A DNA stretch of 51,225 nt. Source: CAZZBK01 sp964652155. GTDB taxonomy: Bacteria; Planctomycetota; Planctomycetia; Pirellulales; PNKZ01. A program made the position numbers and the translations under genes. The notes under the pieces are model-generated. The model made no database searches. It was not told the origin of the DNA and saw only the letters and a list, made by a program, of their open reading frames with translations. The stretch's first letter is position 1. Each line of letters starts with the position of its first letter. Positions 34,984 through 42,897 of this stretch are shown here, piece after piece. The stretch covers positions 1 through 51,225 of the forward strand of contig CAZZBK010000020.1 in assembly GCA_964652155.1 (NCBI GenBank), given 5' to 3'.

Positions 34984-35994
34984 ATGGCGACGGCGCGACC
35001 GCTGGGGATTCGATTGCGAGAAATGTTGTGCGGCTATTGGACCGCGCAAGCGATACATGTTGCCGCGAAGCTCGACGTGGCGACGCATTTGGCAGCCGGG
35101 CCACTCACCGCCGAGGCCTTGGCCGCGCGGATCGGCGCTCATGCCCCGACACTCTATCGTCTGCTGCGCGCTTTGGCCTCGGTCGGGCTGTTCGAGGAAG
35201 ACCCGGCCGGGCAATTCTCGCTCACCGAACTCGGCGAGTATCTGCGCGACGACGTGCCGCACTCACAAAGGGCGGTGGCGCTCATGATGGGCAACGAACA
35301 CTATCGCGCCTGGGGCGAGCTGCTGCACAGCGTCCGCACCGGCGAATGCGCCTTCGAGCACGTCTACGGACAGAACATCTTTGCGTACATGCAGGAGCAC
35401 GCCGAGACGGCGCAGATATTCGATCGCGCGATGGTCGGCATCCATGGCCGAGAAACCGCCGCGATGCTCGCCGCCTACGACTTCAGCGATCTTGGCACGC
35501 TCGTCGATGTCGGCGGAGGCAATGGCTCGCTGCTGATCGAAGCCTTGCGGCAGAACCCGACGCTGCGCGGCGTGTTGTTCGATCAGTCTGACACGATTGA
35601 GCGCGCGCAAGCAAACGTGGCCGCGAGCGGTGTCGCGGACCGCATGCAATGCGTCGCGGGCGATTTCTTTCGCGCGGTTCCTTCTGGCGGCGACGCATAC
35701 CTGCTGCGTCACATCATCCACGACTGGGACGAGCCGCGTTGCCGGTCGATCTTGGGCAACTGTCGCGCGGCGATGAACCATGACGGGCGGCTGTTGGTGA
35801 TCGAGGCGGTCATTCCGAGGGGGAACGATCCAAATTGGGGCAAGTTCCTGGACCTGAACATGCTCGTGGTGCCCGGGGGCCAAGAGCGGACCGAGGCCGA
35901 GTATCGCGAACTGCTGGCGTCGGGGGGGTTTGAGTTGACGCGGGTCGTGCCCACCCGCGGCGACGTGGCCGTGATCGAGGCCCGGCCCGTGTAG
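34984..35994 (+). CDS. SAM-dependent O-methyltransferase (methyltransferase_2 type)
   Basis: This 336-residue protein has an N-terminal winged-helix dimerisation domain (AKLDVATHLAAGPLTAEALAARIG) and a Rossmann methyltransferase domain with LVDVGGGNGSLL as the SAM site. YLLRHIIHDWDEPRC holds the catalytic His-Asp region typical of the hydroxyneurosporene/acetylserotonin O-methyltransferase group. AGAGGAG lies about 9 bases before ATG 34984. It follows glycerate kinase by 59 bp. The acceptor is unknown; no pigment or polyketide genes are nearby to suggest one. Confidence 0.9.
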   Translation: MATARPLGIRLREMLCGYWTAQAIHVAAKLDVATHLAAGPLTAEALAARIGAHAPTLYRLLRALASVGLFEEDPAGQFSLTELGEYLRDDVPHSQRAVALMMGNEHYRAWGELLHSVRTGECAFEHVYGQNIFAYMQEHAETAQIFDRAMVGIHGRETAAMLAAYDFSDLGTLVDVGGGNGSLLIEALRQNPTLRGVLFDQSDTIERAQANVAASGVADRMQCVAGDFFRAVPSGGDAYLLRHIIHDWDEPRCRSILGNCRAAMNHDGRLLVIEAVIPRGNDPNWGKFLDLNMLVVPGGQERTEAEYRELLASGGFELTRVVPTRGDVAVIEARPV

Positions 35995-35997
35995 CGG

Positions 35998-36174
35998 TTA
36001 AATGGCCCAATGTTCGAGGCGATAGAGCATTTCGACGGCGAGCCAGGCGTTCTCGGGTCCGCCGATGCGCGTCACAAAGGCGGCAATCTCATCGTTGCGC
36101 AGATCGTCCCCTTCGACCAACAGGCGACGAAGCTCATCGGCACTCAAATCGGCGACGGGGATCACTTCGTCCAT
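35998..36174 (-). CDS. Small 58-residue conserved-looking protein
   Basis: The protein starts MDEVIPVADLSADELRRLL and ends with GPENAWLAVEMLYRLEHWAI. It is soluble, acidic and predicted mostly helical, with no signal peptide or known motif. ATG 36174 has AAGGG 8 bases upstream; the frame continues to 36276 without support. It is convergent with the O-methyltransferase, 3 bp apart. I do not recognise the family and infer no function. Confidence 0.6.
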   Translation of the reverse strand: MDEVIPVADLSADELRRLLVEGDDLRNDEIAAFVTRIGGPENAWLAVEMLYRLEHWAI

Positions 36175-36492
36175 GAATACGACCCTTGCAAAGGCACTCG
36201 GGGGAGCCAGTTTATCACGCCTCGTGCGTGGCTCTACGTAACGAATCGGCGCTCGAAGTACGCCGCGGCGATGCAAAACGACGCGACTTTAGCGAGCTTG
36301 CCAATGCTAGCGGCCGCATAACCGATACAGTCGTTTCATGACGAACGTGACGGCCACGGATTTTCCGCTCGCAGAGGCAACATAAGCTTTACAGGCGAGC
36401 AAATCGAATCAGACTCGGATGAAGAGCCCGCGGCAACCGTGCCCCGATTGGACCTCAAGCTCAATCTCCTCAACTGACCGCGAAAGTGTAAG
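36175..36492. other. Intergenic stretch without a recognisable gene
   Basis: This 318-bp gap lies between the divergent 58-residue gene and the PilZ-like gene. I see no convincing reading frame, RNA, terminator or repeat in it. It must hold the promoters of both genes, but none stands out. Confidence 0.4.
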
Positions 36493-36852
36493 ATGATGAC
36501 GATAGCCAAGACGTTGTCGAAGATGGGCCTCGTGATTCGCGGCGACGATTTGATCGACGATCGTCGGCAGCATTCGCGGCAGCCGTATCCGCAGCGGCAA
36601 TGGCTCAACGCCTGTCCCGAGGCCGACGACGGTTTGGCCGCCTGGCGCGAGGTGCGTTGTCATGATCTGTCGGCCGAGGGGTTCTCGTTCTGGTACTCGG
36701 CAGCACCGCAGTCGTCGCATCTGGTGCTGTCGCTGGGCGAATCGGGCACCGAGGTCGACGTGCTGGCCGAGGTCAAGCACACGACGGAAGTGAGCTGCCT
36801 GCAAGACCATCTGTATTTGGTTGGGTGCCAGATTTTGCGACGCTCGGCGTGA
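36493..36852 (+). CDS. PilZ-like single-domain protein
   Basis: This 119-residue protein matches the PilZ pattern for cyclic di-GMP binding: Arg25-xxx-Arg29 (in DDRRQHSRQP) and, 29 residues on, Asp58-Leu-Ser-Ala-Glu-Gly63. Beta strands follow (HLVLSLGESGTEVDVLAEV, YLVGCQI). PilZ adaptors alter motility or exopolysaccharide output in response to this second messenger. The call rests on these two motifs. ATG 36493 and 36496 are both possible, with only weak ribosome binding sites. The cobalamin riboswitch begins about 40 bp downstream of its stop. Confidence 0.65.
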   Translation: MMTIAKTLSKMGLVIRGDDLIDDRRQHSRQPYPQRQWLNACPEADDGLAAWREVRCHDLSAEGFSFWYSAAPQSSHLVLSLGESGTEVDVLAEVKHTTEVSCLQDHLYLVGCQILRRSA

Positions 36853-36892
36853 AGCGTTGACCCCCGCAGGGCGATGGACTAGGCTAAGCCTT

Positions 36893-37105
36893 GGTCCGTG
36901 GGTGGCCGGCGTCTCCGTTGCATGGAACGTCGGCGAACAGGGAATCCCCGTGCGAATCGGGAACGGCCCCGCCGCTGTGACCGGCTGCGAAAGCGATCGT
37001 TGCTTCATTCCTGGCCATTGTGCCCGGTCGGCTATAAAAGTCGTCCGGTCGCGAGAAGGCGCGAAGCCACGTTGAAGCCGGAAGTCAGAAGACCTACCCA
37101 CATGA
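36893..37105 (+). promoter_or_regulatory. Cobalamin riboswitch upstream of tonB
   Basis: The conserved core is readable: CAGGGAATCCCCGTGCGAAT, then GGCCCCGCCGCTGTGAC (36965-36981), and the B12 box AAGCCGGAAGTCAGAAGACC (37075-37094). Adenosyl- or other cobalamin binding here should shut off the tonB gene 55 bp downstream. The left boundary is approximate. Confidence 0.92.
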
Positions 37106-37109
37106 CGTG

Positions 37110-37148
37110 TCGCGAACCCACAGGCTGCCCGGGTCGGCCTCTTCGCGA
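37110..37148 (+). promoter_or_regulatory. Likely expression-platform hairpin of the tonB riboswitch
   Basis: TCGCGAA (37110-37116) pairs perfectly with TTCGCGA (37142-37148). The right arm runs into GAGTGG, the only candidate ribosome binding site before ATG 37160. No T run follows, so control of translation is more likely than termination. Confidence 0.6.
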
Positions 37149-37159
37149 GTGGTGCTTCC

Positions 37160-38080
37160 ATGCCTTCGCTGCTTTCGTCTCGTCGCCTGCGCGCCGAGTC
37201 GTGGTCGCTTGACACACCGATCGTGGCCGAATACGCCAGCGTCGAGATTGTCGAGGTCCCCGGCCCGGTCTCGGCGAGCGTGCGCACCCGTCGATTCGCG
37301 ATCGCGCTGCTCAGCAGTCTGCTTGCGAACCTTGGTCTGATGGCATTGGCATACTACTGGGTTGACACCGACGCATTAACGTTCGCTGTTCAGGCTGGCC
37401 GCAACTCGCAGGCCGCGATCGAAGCCCGATTTTCGCTCGGCGAGTTGACCGACGCAGAGCCGAGGCCGAGTGAAATCGAGACCAAGCTCGACCTCCCGCA
37501 GGCCGAGCGGCGGACGTCACCGGACGCGAAAACGCAACTCACGGCGCTCGAGCACTTGCGCCCCGAACGACGTGTCGCGCAGGCTGTCGAACTGGCGCAG
37601 AAGCCGGAGGATCGGCTCACGGAGCCGCCGCGGCTCGACGTGGCGCCGCCGAAGATTGAGCCGCCGGGCAGTTTGCCCTTGCCCCGCGATGCAACGCCGC
37701 CGGCGCTGGCCCGCGCCGAGCGCAATCCCCTGGTGCAGATTGAAAAGATCGAGCCGTCGGTGGCCTCGGCGGGCTCGGTGGCCAGCGTGGCCGAGCAGGG
37801 CTCGAACTCGAACGAGTTTCCGCGCGCCGTCGTCAATCCCGCGCCGGTCTATCCGGCCGAGGCATTGCAACAACGGCTCGTCGGCCGGGTCGTGCTGCGC
37901 GTGACGATCGAGGCCACCGGCCGGGTCACGAACGTCAAGTTGCATCAGTCGAGCGGCTCGCCCCTGCTCGACGACGCCGCGCGGGCAGCCGTCGAGCAGT
38001 GGCGATTTGAGCCGACACGGAAACAGGAACTGCTGGTTCCGATCCGTTTCGTGATCCCCGATTTGCCGGCTACCAACTGA
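37160..38080 (+). CDS. tonB: TonB family energy transducer, B12-regulated
   Basis: This 306-residue protein has a cytoplasmic N-terminus, one membrane helix (about 50-70, FAIALLSSLLANLGLMALAYYW), a long Pro/Glu/Arg-rich periplasmic linker, and a TonB C-terminal domain (about 222-304; VYPAEALQQRLVGRVVLRVTI and SSGSPLLDDAARAAVEQWRFEP). It links an ExbB/ExbD motor to outer membrane receptors. The riboswitch directly upstream and the btuB gene facing it show it is dedicated to vitamin B12 uptake. The nearest exbB/exbD genes are 12 kb away with their own toroid partner, so the motor used is unknown. Confidence 0.92.
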   Translation: MPSLLSSRRLRAESWSLDTPIVAEYASVEIVEVPGPVSASVRTRRFAIALLSSLLANLGLMALAYYWVDTDALTFAVQAGRNSQAAIEARFSLGELTDAEPRPSEIETKLDLPQAERRTSPDAKTQLTALEHLRPERRVAQAVELAQKPEDRLTEPPRLDVAPPKIEPPGSLPLPRDATPPALARAERNPLVQIEKIEPSVASAGSVASVAEQGSNSNEFPRAVVNPAPVYPAEALQQRLVGRVVLRVTIEATGRVTNVKLHQSSGSPLLDDAARAAVEQWRFEPTRKQELLVPIRFVIPDLPATN

Positions 38081-40172
38081 TCATTGCGCCACCGTAGCCC
38101 GAGATGGCCGCCGTCCCGAAGCCATACGCTTCTTCGTACACCTCATTGGTCAGATTCTCGCCGCGAACGAACAGTTGCAATCGCCGCGACACATCGTAGG
38201 TCAGGGCCGCGTTGACGAGCAGATACTTGTGCAATACGACCGTGGGGGCCGGAAACTGCGTAAAGTCCTGGTCGAAGCGGTTGCCAACGTACAGAAACGT
38301 CACGTTGAGGTTGAGCCGATCGGCGAGCATTTTCTGATTCAAGATCAGGCTCATCCGGTCGCGGGGCCGACGGAGCAGTTGCTCGCCCGTGTTCAGGTCG
38401 CGCGTTTGCAAATGCGTGTAGGTGAGCGTTGCCGTCACACGGTCGGTCAACTGGGCAAAGCTCGATACCTCGACGCCATTGCTGTAGGCGCGGCCGGTAT
38501 TGAAGTAGGCCGGGAAGTTGTAGTTGATCAGGTTCGTGAAGTCGTTGCGAAAGTAGGTCGCACCGAGCACGAGGTCGCCGTCGGAGAGCGGCTGTTCAAT
38601 GCCCACGTCCCAACCGGTGCTTTTTTCGGGCTGGAGATTGGTGTTGCCGGAGAACGGGTCGTAGAGCTGAAAGATCGTCGGCGCCTTGAAGCCCGACCCC
38701 GAGCTGGCGCGGAGGGCCGTCTCGGTGTACGGAAGCCGGTACAAGGTCGTCAGGCGATAGGTGTTGGCGAGGCCCGCTTGGCTGTAATTGTCTTGCCGCG
38801 CGCCGATGGTCGTGAACCAGCGCTCGCCCACCTTGATCTGGTCTTGAAAGTACAGGGCCGTATCGCGTAACTGGCGAAGCGGCTGTCCGCCGGCGAAGGG
38901 GCCAAAGATCGAGGTGCCACTGTAGCCCGAGTCGCCATCTTCTTGCTGGTACACCGCGCCACACACCAGCGTGTTGTTCTCGGTCAGCTTGAGAGTATGC
39001 TGCCAGTCGAGATATTGCGTGAAGCCGTTGAAGTTGCTGAAGAACGAGTCGGCGGGGTTGAGCACGTCGGTCGGATTGATGTTCTTGCGGTTGTGATGGA
39101 CCGTGGCGTAGGAGAACTTCTGTTCCCACTGGTCGTCGAGCGCGGCGAAACGAAATTGCGTGCGCGTGGCGACCTGGTCGGTGAAGTTTTTCGCGTTGGG
39201 GTCATCCTGAAACGCCCCGCCGCCGTTGTCGATGTTGACATCGGCGCGGTTATAGCGGAAGACGAAATCGACGTCGGCGTTATCGAAGGGGGTCCAGCCC
39301 ATGCGCCCCGCGACGTTTCCCAAGTGGAAGGCGTCCCGTTCGCTATTGCCAGGCAGTCGCACGTCGGCCGAGGAGAAACCGCGGGTATCGAGATACGAGC
39401 CGCCCCAGGACGAGTAGACCTGCGAATTGCCGCCGCCGAGGGTCATGGCCTGTCGCGAAGTGCCGAACGAGCCGCCTTGCGCCCCGTAGCGGCCAGATAA
39501 AGGCCCGGTGCCCTTCTTCGTGATGATGTTAATCACGCCGCCGATGGCGTCGGAGCCGTACAAGGTGCTTTGCGGGCCGCGGATAATCTCGATCTGCTCG
39601 ATATTGTCCAGCGACAAGGTCGAGAAGTCGAACAGGCGTCCGGTGGTCATCGGATCGTTGAGCGGGATGCCGTCGAGCAATACTTTCGTCTGCTCGCTCG
39701 ATGCACCGCGGATAAATACGCTCGTCGCGCCACCGGGCGGTCCGGTTCGCACGACATCGACGCCAGGCAGGGCGCGCAGGGCATCGGCCACGTTCGTGAT
39801 CTGCCGCTGCTCTATCTGCTCGGCGGTGATGACACTCGTGCTCGAACCGATTTGCGAGAGCGGCGTGAGCGTGCGCGTGGCGGTCTCGACCAGTGTACTG
39901 CCAGGGACACTGCCCCCTTGCGAACCCACTCCGCTCGGAGTCCCCATCACGGTCGTCTCAGGAATTTCCTGCAATAGGGTTGGGGGCGGAGGGGGCGTGT
40001 CGACCTGCGCCGCATTGAGCGGCGGCGGAGCAGGAGGTTGACTCACGGCACTTGCTTGCGTGCGCGGTCCGCTCGCGGCACGCTCTTCAGGCTCTTGAGA
40101 AAATAGTCGTTGGGCTGACAGACTGCCGAGAGCCACGGCAGCTAGCAGCGCGTAGCATGTGCGCAGAATCAT
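38070..40172 (-). CDS. btuB: TonB-dependent outer membrane cobalamin receptor (BtuB-like)
   Basis: This 700-residue protein has a signal peptide, a proline-rich spacer, a TonB-box-like PETTVMG, a plug domain (about 120-230; RQITNVADALRALPGVDVVRTG and RGPQSTLYGSDAIGGVINIITKKG) and a 22-strand-type barrel ending in aromatic Trp. ATG 40172 is chosen because AAGGAG lies 5 bases upstream. The B12 riboswitch in its leader supports cobalamin, not iron or sugars, as cargo. Its stop codon overlaps the tonB 3' end by 11 bp on the opposite strand. Confidence 0.93.
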   Translation of the reverse strand: MILRTCYALLAAVALGSLSAQRLFSQEPEERAASGPRTQASAVSQPPAPPPLNAAQVDTPPPPPTLLQEIPETTVMGTPSGVGSQGGSVPGSTLVETATRTLTPLSQIGSSTSVITAEQIEQRQITNVADALRALPGVDVVRTGPPGGATSVFIRGASSEQTKVLLDGIPLNDPMTTGRLFDFSTLSLDNIEQIEIIRGPQSTLYGSDAIGGVINIITKKGTGPLSGRYGAQGGSFGTSRQAMTLGGGNSQVYSSWGGSYLDTRGFSSADVRLPGNSERDAFHLGNVAGRMGWTPFDNADVDFVFRYNRADVNIDNGGGAFQDDPNAKNFTDQVATRTQFRFAALDDQWEQKFSYATVHHNRKNINPTDVLNPADSFFSNFNGFTQYLDWQHTLKLTENNTLVCGAVYQQEDGDSGYSGTSIFGPFAGGQPLRQLRDTALYFQDQIKVGERWFTTIGARQDNYSQAGLANTYRLTTLYRLPYTETALRASSGSGFKAPTIFQLYDPFSGNTNLQPEKSTGWDVGIEQPLSDGDLVLGATYFRNDFTNLINYNFPAYFNTGRAYSNGVEVSSFAQLTDRVTATLTYTHLQTRDLNTGEQLLRRPRDRMSLILNQKMLADRLNLNVTFLYVGNRFDQDFTQFPAPTVVLHKYLLVNAALTYDVSRRLQLFVRGENLTNEVYEEAYGFGTAAISGYGGAMISW

Positions 40173-40184
40173 TCGAGCTCCTTC

Positions 40185-40202
40185 CATTCCCTCGCGGAAA
40201 TG
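40185..40202 (-). promoter_or_regulatory. Hairpin next to the btuB ribosome binding site
   Basis: On the minus strand CATTTCC-GCGA-GGGAATG forms a 7-bp stem with one G-T pair and a GNRA-type tetraloop. It abuts GGAAGGAG (40185-40178), the btuB Shine-Dalgarno. It lies just downstream of the riboswitch B12 box, so it is a good candidate for the translational switch. Confidence 0.6.
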
Positions 40203-40217
40203 AGCTATGACAGCGCT

Positions 40218-40475
40218 TCAGGCTAGATATCCTGGCTCGGGATCAACCTTCTGTCGCGCCTTCCCGACGTGCCGCAGCACGCCAGTGGCTTGAGCGAGTG
40301 GAACACCATGCGTGAGCTTCGACGCTTCTCAATGCGTCGAACGTGACAGCGGACCTCCGTTGAAAGCCGCTGCTCTGTCATGGCACTCAACTCGCTCGGT
40401 CGACAGTCGTCTCCCTTACAGTCGCGGGGCGGCGGGAGCTTTTCACTCCGCTTCCCTAGTCCTAAAGCAAATCAA
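40218..40475 (-). promoter_or_regulatory. Cobalamin riboswitch upstream of btuB
   Basis: On the minus strand the core reads AGGGAAGCGGAGTGAAAAGC, then CCGCCCCGCGACTGTAAGGG, and later the B12-box region CCCGAGCCAGGATATCTAGC (about 40240-40222). This is the same aptamer class as the tonB leader but clearly divergent from it in sequence. It lies about 45-50 bp before the btuB ATG. Boundaries are approximate. Confidence 0.92.
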
Positions 40476-41078
40476 TGGTTTCCGATCGTCTATGCGAGCG
40501 CACCAGGGCGCTCGGGCAACGACCGTTACCATCATCTTCGGTCGTTACAATCGTTAAAATGAATCCAATCCCACCCGATGTTGTGCGATTTCCGCTCACC
40601 ATGCCGCAGCGACCCTGCCAGCTGCAATCGCGAACGACAGCCGCGATTTAATCCCACCCCCAGCGATGGGAGTCGGGCAGCTTGAGTGCTGCGCGGCGCT
40701 CGCCGAGCTTGCCGTCACGGTCGAGCTGCACGCGCTCGGGCGTTTGCGCCACGGTGGCCTCAGCGACGATGCACATCGCCCCCAGCCTTAGCGCCTTAGC
40801 AAGCAGCATGCGTGTCAGGCAACGATTCTCCAACGCTCAAGGTTCAGGGCTTGACGGGCCAAGCGGCATGGTAAGGCCTGGCTGGGGCAGCACCTGCGCG
40901 AATGAGTGCAGAGCCGTCAGAACTTAAAACATCAGCAAGCGAATCAACATTCAGTTGATTGAGGAATCGCTATTACCTGATGAACCGGCATCATCGTTAC
41001 CGATGAATCAAGACGTGTATCGTGCTCAAGTTGGCGAGTTGCCCCTGAGCGAACGAGCCTTGTGCAGGTAAGCGTGTC
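40476..41078. other. Intergenic stretch with a possible gene remnant
   Basis: These 603 bases separate the btuB leader from the porin gene. A minus-strand frame at 40648-40833 encodes 61 residues ending LPDSHRWGWD with strongly GC-biased third positions, as in real genes here. It has no recognisable motif or good ribosome binding site, so it may be the decayed 3' end of a lost gene. Nothing else stands out. Confidence 0.4.
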
Positions 41079-42728
41079 ATGAACATTTCGGTCCCTCGGT
41101 TGGCGAGCTTGTTGAGCGGGCTCGTCGGCTGGGTCGCTTGGATGGCTGCGCCGCTTGTCGCCCAAGCCGAGCCCGAAGTGGCGTCGCCACTCATCTCGTC
41201 CGGCTTTTCGGCGCCGGTCGACTCGTCGGTCCCGCCCCGCTCGTATTTTGTTTCGCCTCAGGTCCTCGGAGGTGCCGCCGAGTCCGTCGAGAAAGAGCAG
41301 GCGACGCCGCTCACGGCCGACGATCTCCCCAGCGACTCGCGGCGCATCGGCGCGCTCGAACAGGCTTACGAGGATGTGCTCGATCGATTGCAGTCATTCT
41401 CAGCCCCGCAGCCCGACACCTTTCCGTCACATAAGCTCACCGGCTTCACGCAACTCGACACGGCCTATTACTCGCAAACGCCCAACAGCAAAGCCACGAT
41501 CGGCGACGCGCAAAACGGCACCGGCTTCCGGCGACTCCGCTTGGCCGTTCGAGGCAAGGTCGCCGAGTTCACCAGCTATCAGCTTGAAGTCGACTTCGCC
41601 ACGGCCGGTCGTCCGAGCTTCTTTGATAACTACATCGATCAGGGAAACTTGCCGTACTTTGGTACCGTGCGTGTTGGGCAATTCTGCCAGCCCTTCAGTG
41701 TCGACTCGCTCACAGGTTTTCGCAATTTGACGTTCATGGAACGATCGTTGCCCTTTCTGGCGTTTGTCCCTTTTCGACGCATCGGTGTCCAATCCTCGAA
41801 TCTCAGCGACGACGAGATGACCACGCTCACCTACAGCGGATTCCGCACAGGCGGGTTCAACAACCAACCGCTGGGGGACAATCGGTTTGGCGTCGACTTT
41901 GGTGACGGCGACGGCTACTCGTTCTCGACGCGCATGACGCACCTGTTGTTCTACGATGAGCCGGCCAACGATCGTTACCTGTGGCACTTTGGTGGCGGCT
42001 ACAACTTCAGTCAGCTTGGGCGCAATTCCGGCACCGCATCGAGTGGTACCACGGGCAATGCCGGCGGCGGGCCCGCGCCGTTCTATCAGACTCGCGTGCT
42101 CCCCGAGTTTGGTCCCCTCGGCGACATCGAGATCGGGCCCAGCTTTGGTTCAGCGCTCAACACGACTCCCCTCATCCTCGATAGCGGCAAGTATGAGGCG
42201 AGCAGCTTCAACTTGTATGGCCTGGAGTCGGTCGCACAGTACGGGCCTTGGGGCTTCACCGCCGAATGGATGGCCACGCAGGTCAACAGTGTCGCCGGTC
42301 CCGTGTACTACAACGGCGCTTACGCCCAGGTCGCCTATCGACTGACAGGCGAGCATCGCGTGTACGATAAGAAGACGGGCACGCTCACCAAGTTGCATCC
42401 CTTCACTGAGTTCATTCCCTTGAGCCGAGACGGTATCCACGGCTGGGGCGCTTTCGAAGTCGGCGCGCGGTGGTCGTATGTCGACATTCTCAATCCGGCC
42501 GCGCTCGACGGCCACTACTATAACAGCGCCACGAACACATTCACCGGCAGTGCCGCGACCGGCGCCGCCGGCAATGGCGCTGCCAACAACGCGACCCTCG
42601 GTGGCACGTGGTTCCTGAACTCGTTCACCAAGGTGCAGTTCAATTGGATCCACTCGATGCTCAACAACCGCGCCAAGGGCTACAGCCTGATGGATCTGTT
42701 CGTCACGCGGTTTCAGGTCGACTTCTAA
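41079..42728 (+). CDS. Outer membrane porin, OprO/OprP (phosphate-selective) type
   Basis: This 549-residue protein has a signal peptide ending near PLVAQAEP, a short coiled-coil-like segment (RRIGALEQAYEDVLDRLQSF) and a beta-barrel. The first strands follow the OprP pattern: GFTQLDTAYYSQTP, GFRRLRLAVRGKVAEFTSYQLEVDFA and VRVGQFCQPFSVDSLTGFRNLTFMERSLP. It ends in a terminal Phe (FVTRFQVDF), as expected for barrel insertion. Phosphate or polyphosphate selectivity is known for some family members but is not shown here, and no clear Pho box was seen upstream. Confidence 0.85.
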   Translation: MNISVPRLASLLSGLVGWVAWMAAPLVAQAEPEVASPLISSGFSAPVDSSVPPRSYFVSPQVLGGAAESVEKEQATPLTADDLPSDSRRIGALEQAYEDVLDRLQSFSAPQPDTFPSHKLTGFTQLDTAYYSQTPNSKATIGDAQNGTGFRRLRLAVRGKVAEFTSYQLEVDFATAGRPSFFDNYIDQGNLPYFGTVRVGQFCQPFSVDSLTGFRNLTFMERSLPFLAFVPFRRIGVQSSNLSDDEMTTLTYSGFRTGGFNNQPLGDNRFGVDFGDGDGYSFSTRMTHLLFYDEPANDRYLWHFGGGYNFSQLGRNSGTASSGTTGNAGGGPAPFYQTRVLPEFGPLGDIEIGPSFGSALNTTPLILDSGKYEASSFNLYGLESVAQYGPWGFTAEWMATQVNSVAGPVYYNGAYAQVAYRLTGEHRVYDKKTGTLTKLHPFTEFIPLSRDGIHGWGAFEVGARWSYVDILNPAALDGHYYNSATNTFTGSAATGAAGNGAANNATLGGTWFLNSFTKVQFNWIHSMLNNRAKGYSLMDLFVTRFQVDF

Positions 42729-42897
42729 CTCTCGGCCTAGAAAGCAATCTATTCTCCAAGCCGGCGACTCTGTCGCCGAAAGCACGACGACCGAGCCACC
42801 GCCTTGGGATGAGCCGTTTGCCCTACCGCGACACGCTGGTTACGATTGCTCTCTCGATCACGGCAACTCTCTCGGAATCATCCAGGAAACTTCGCTG

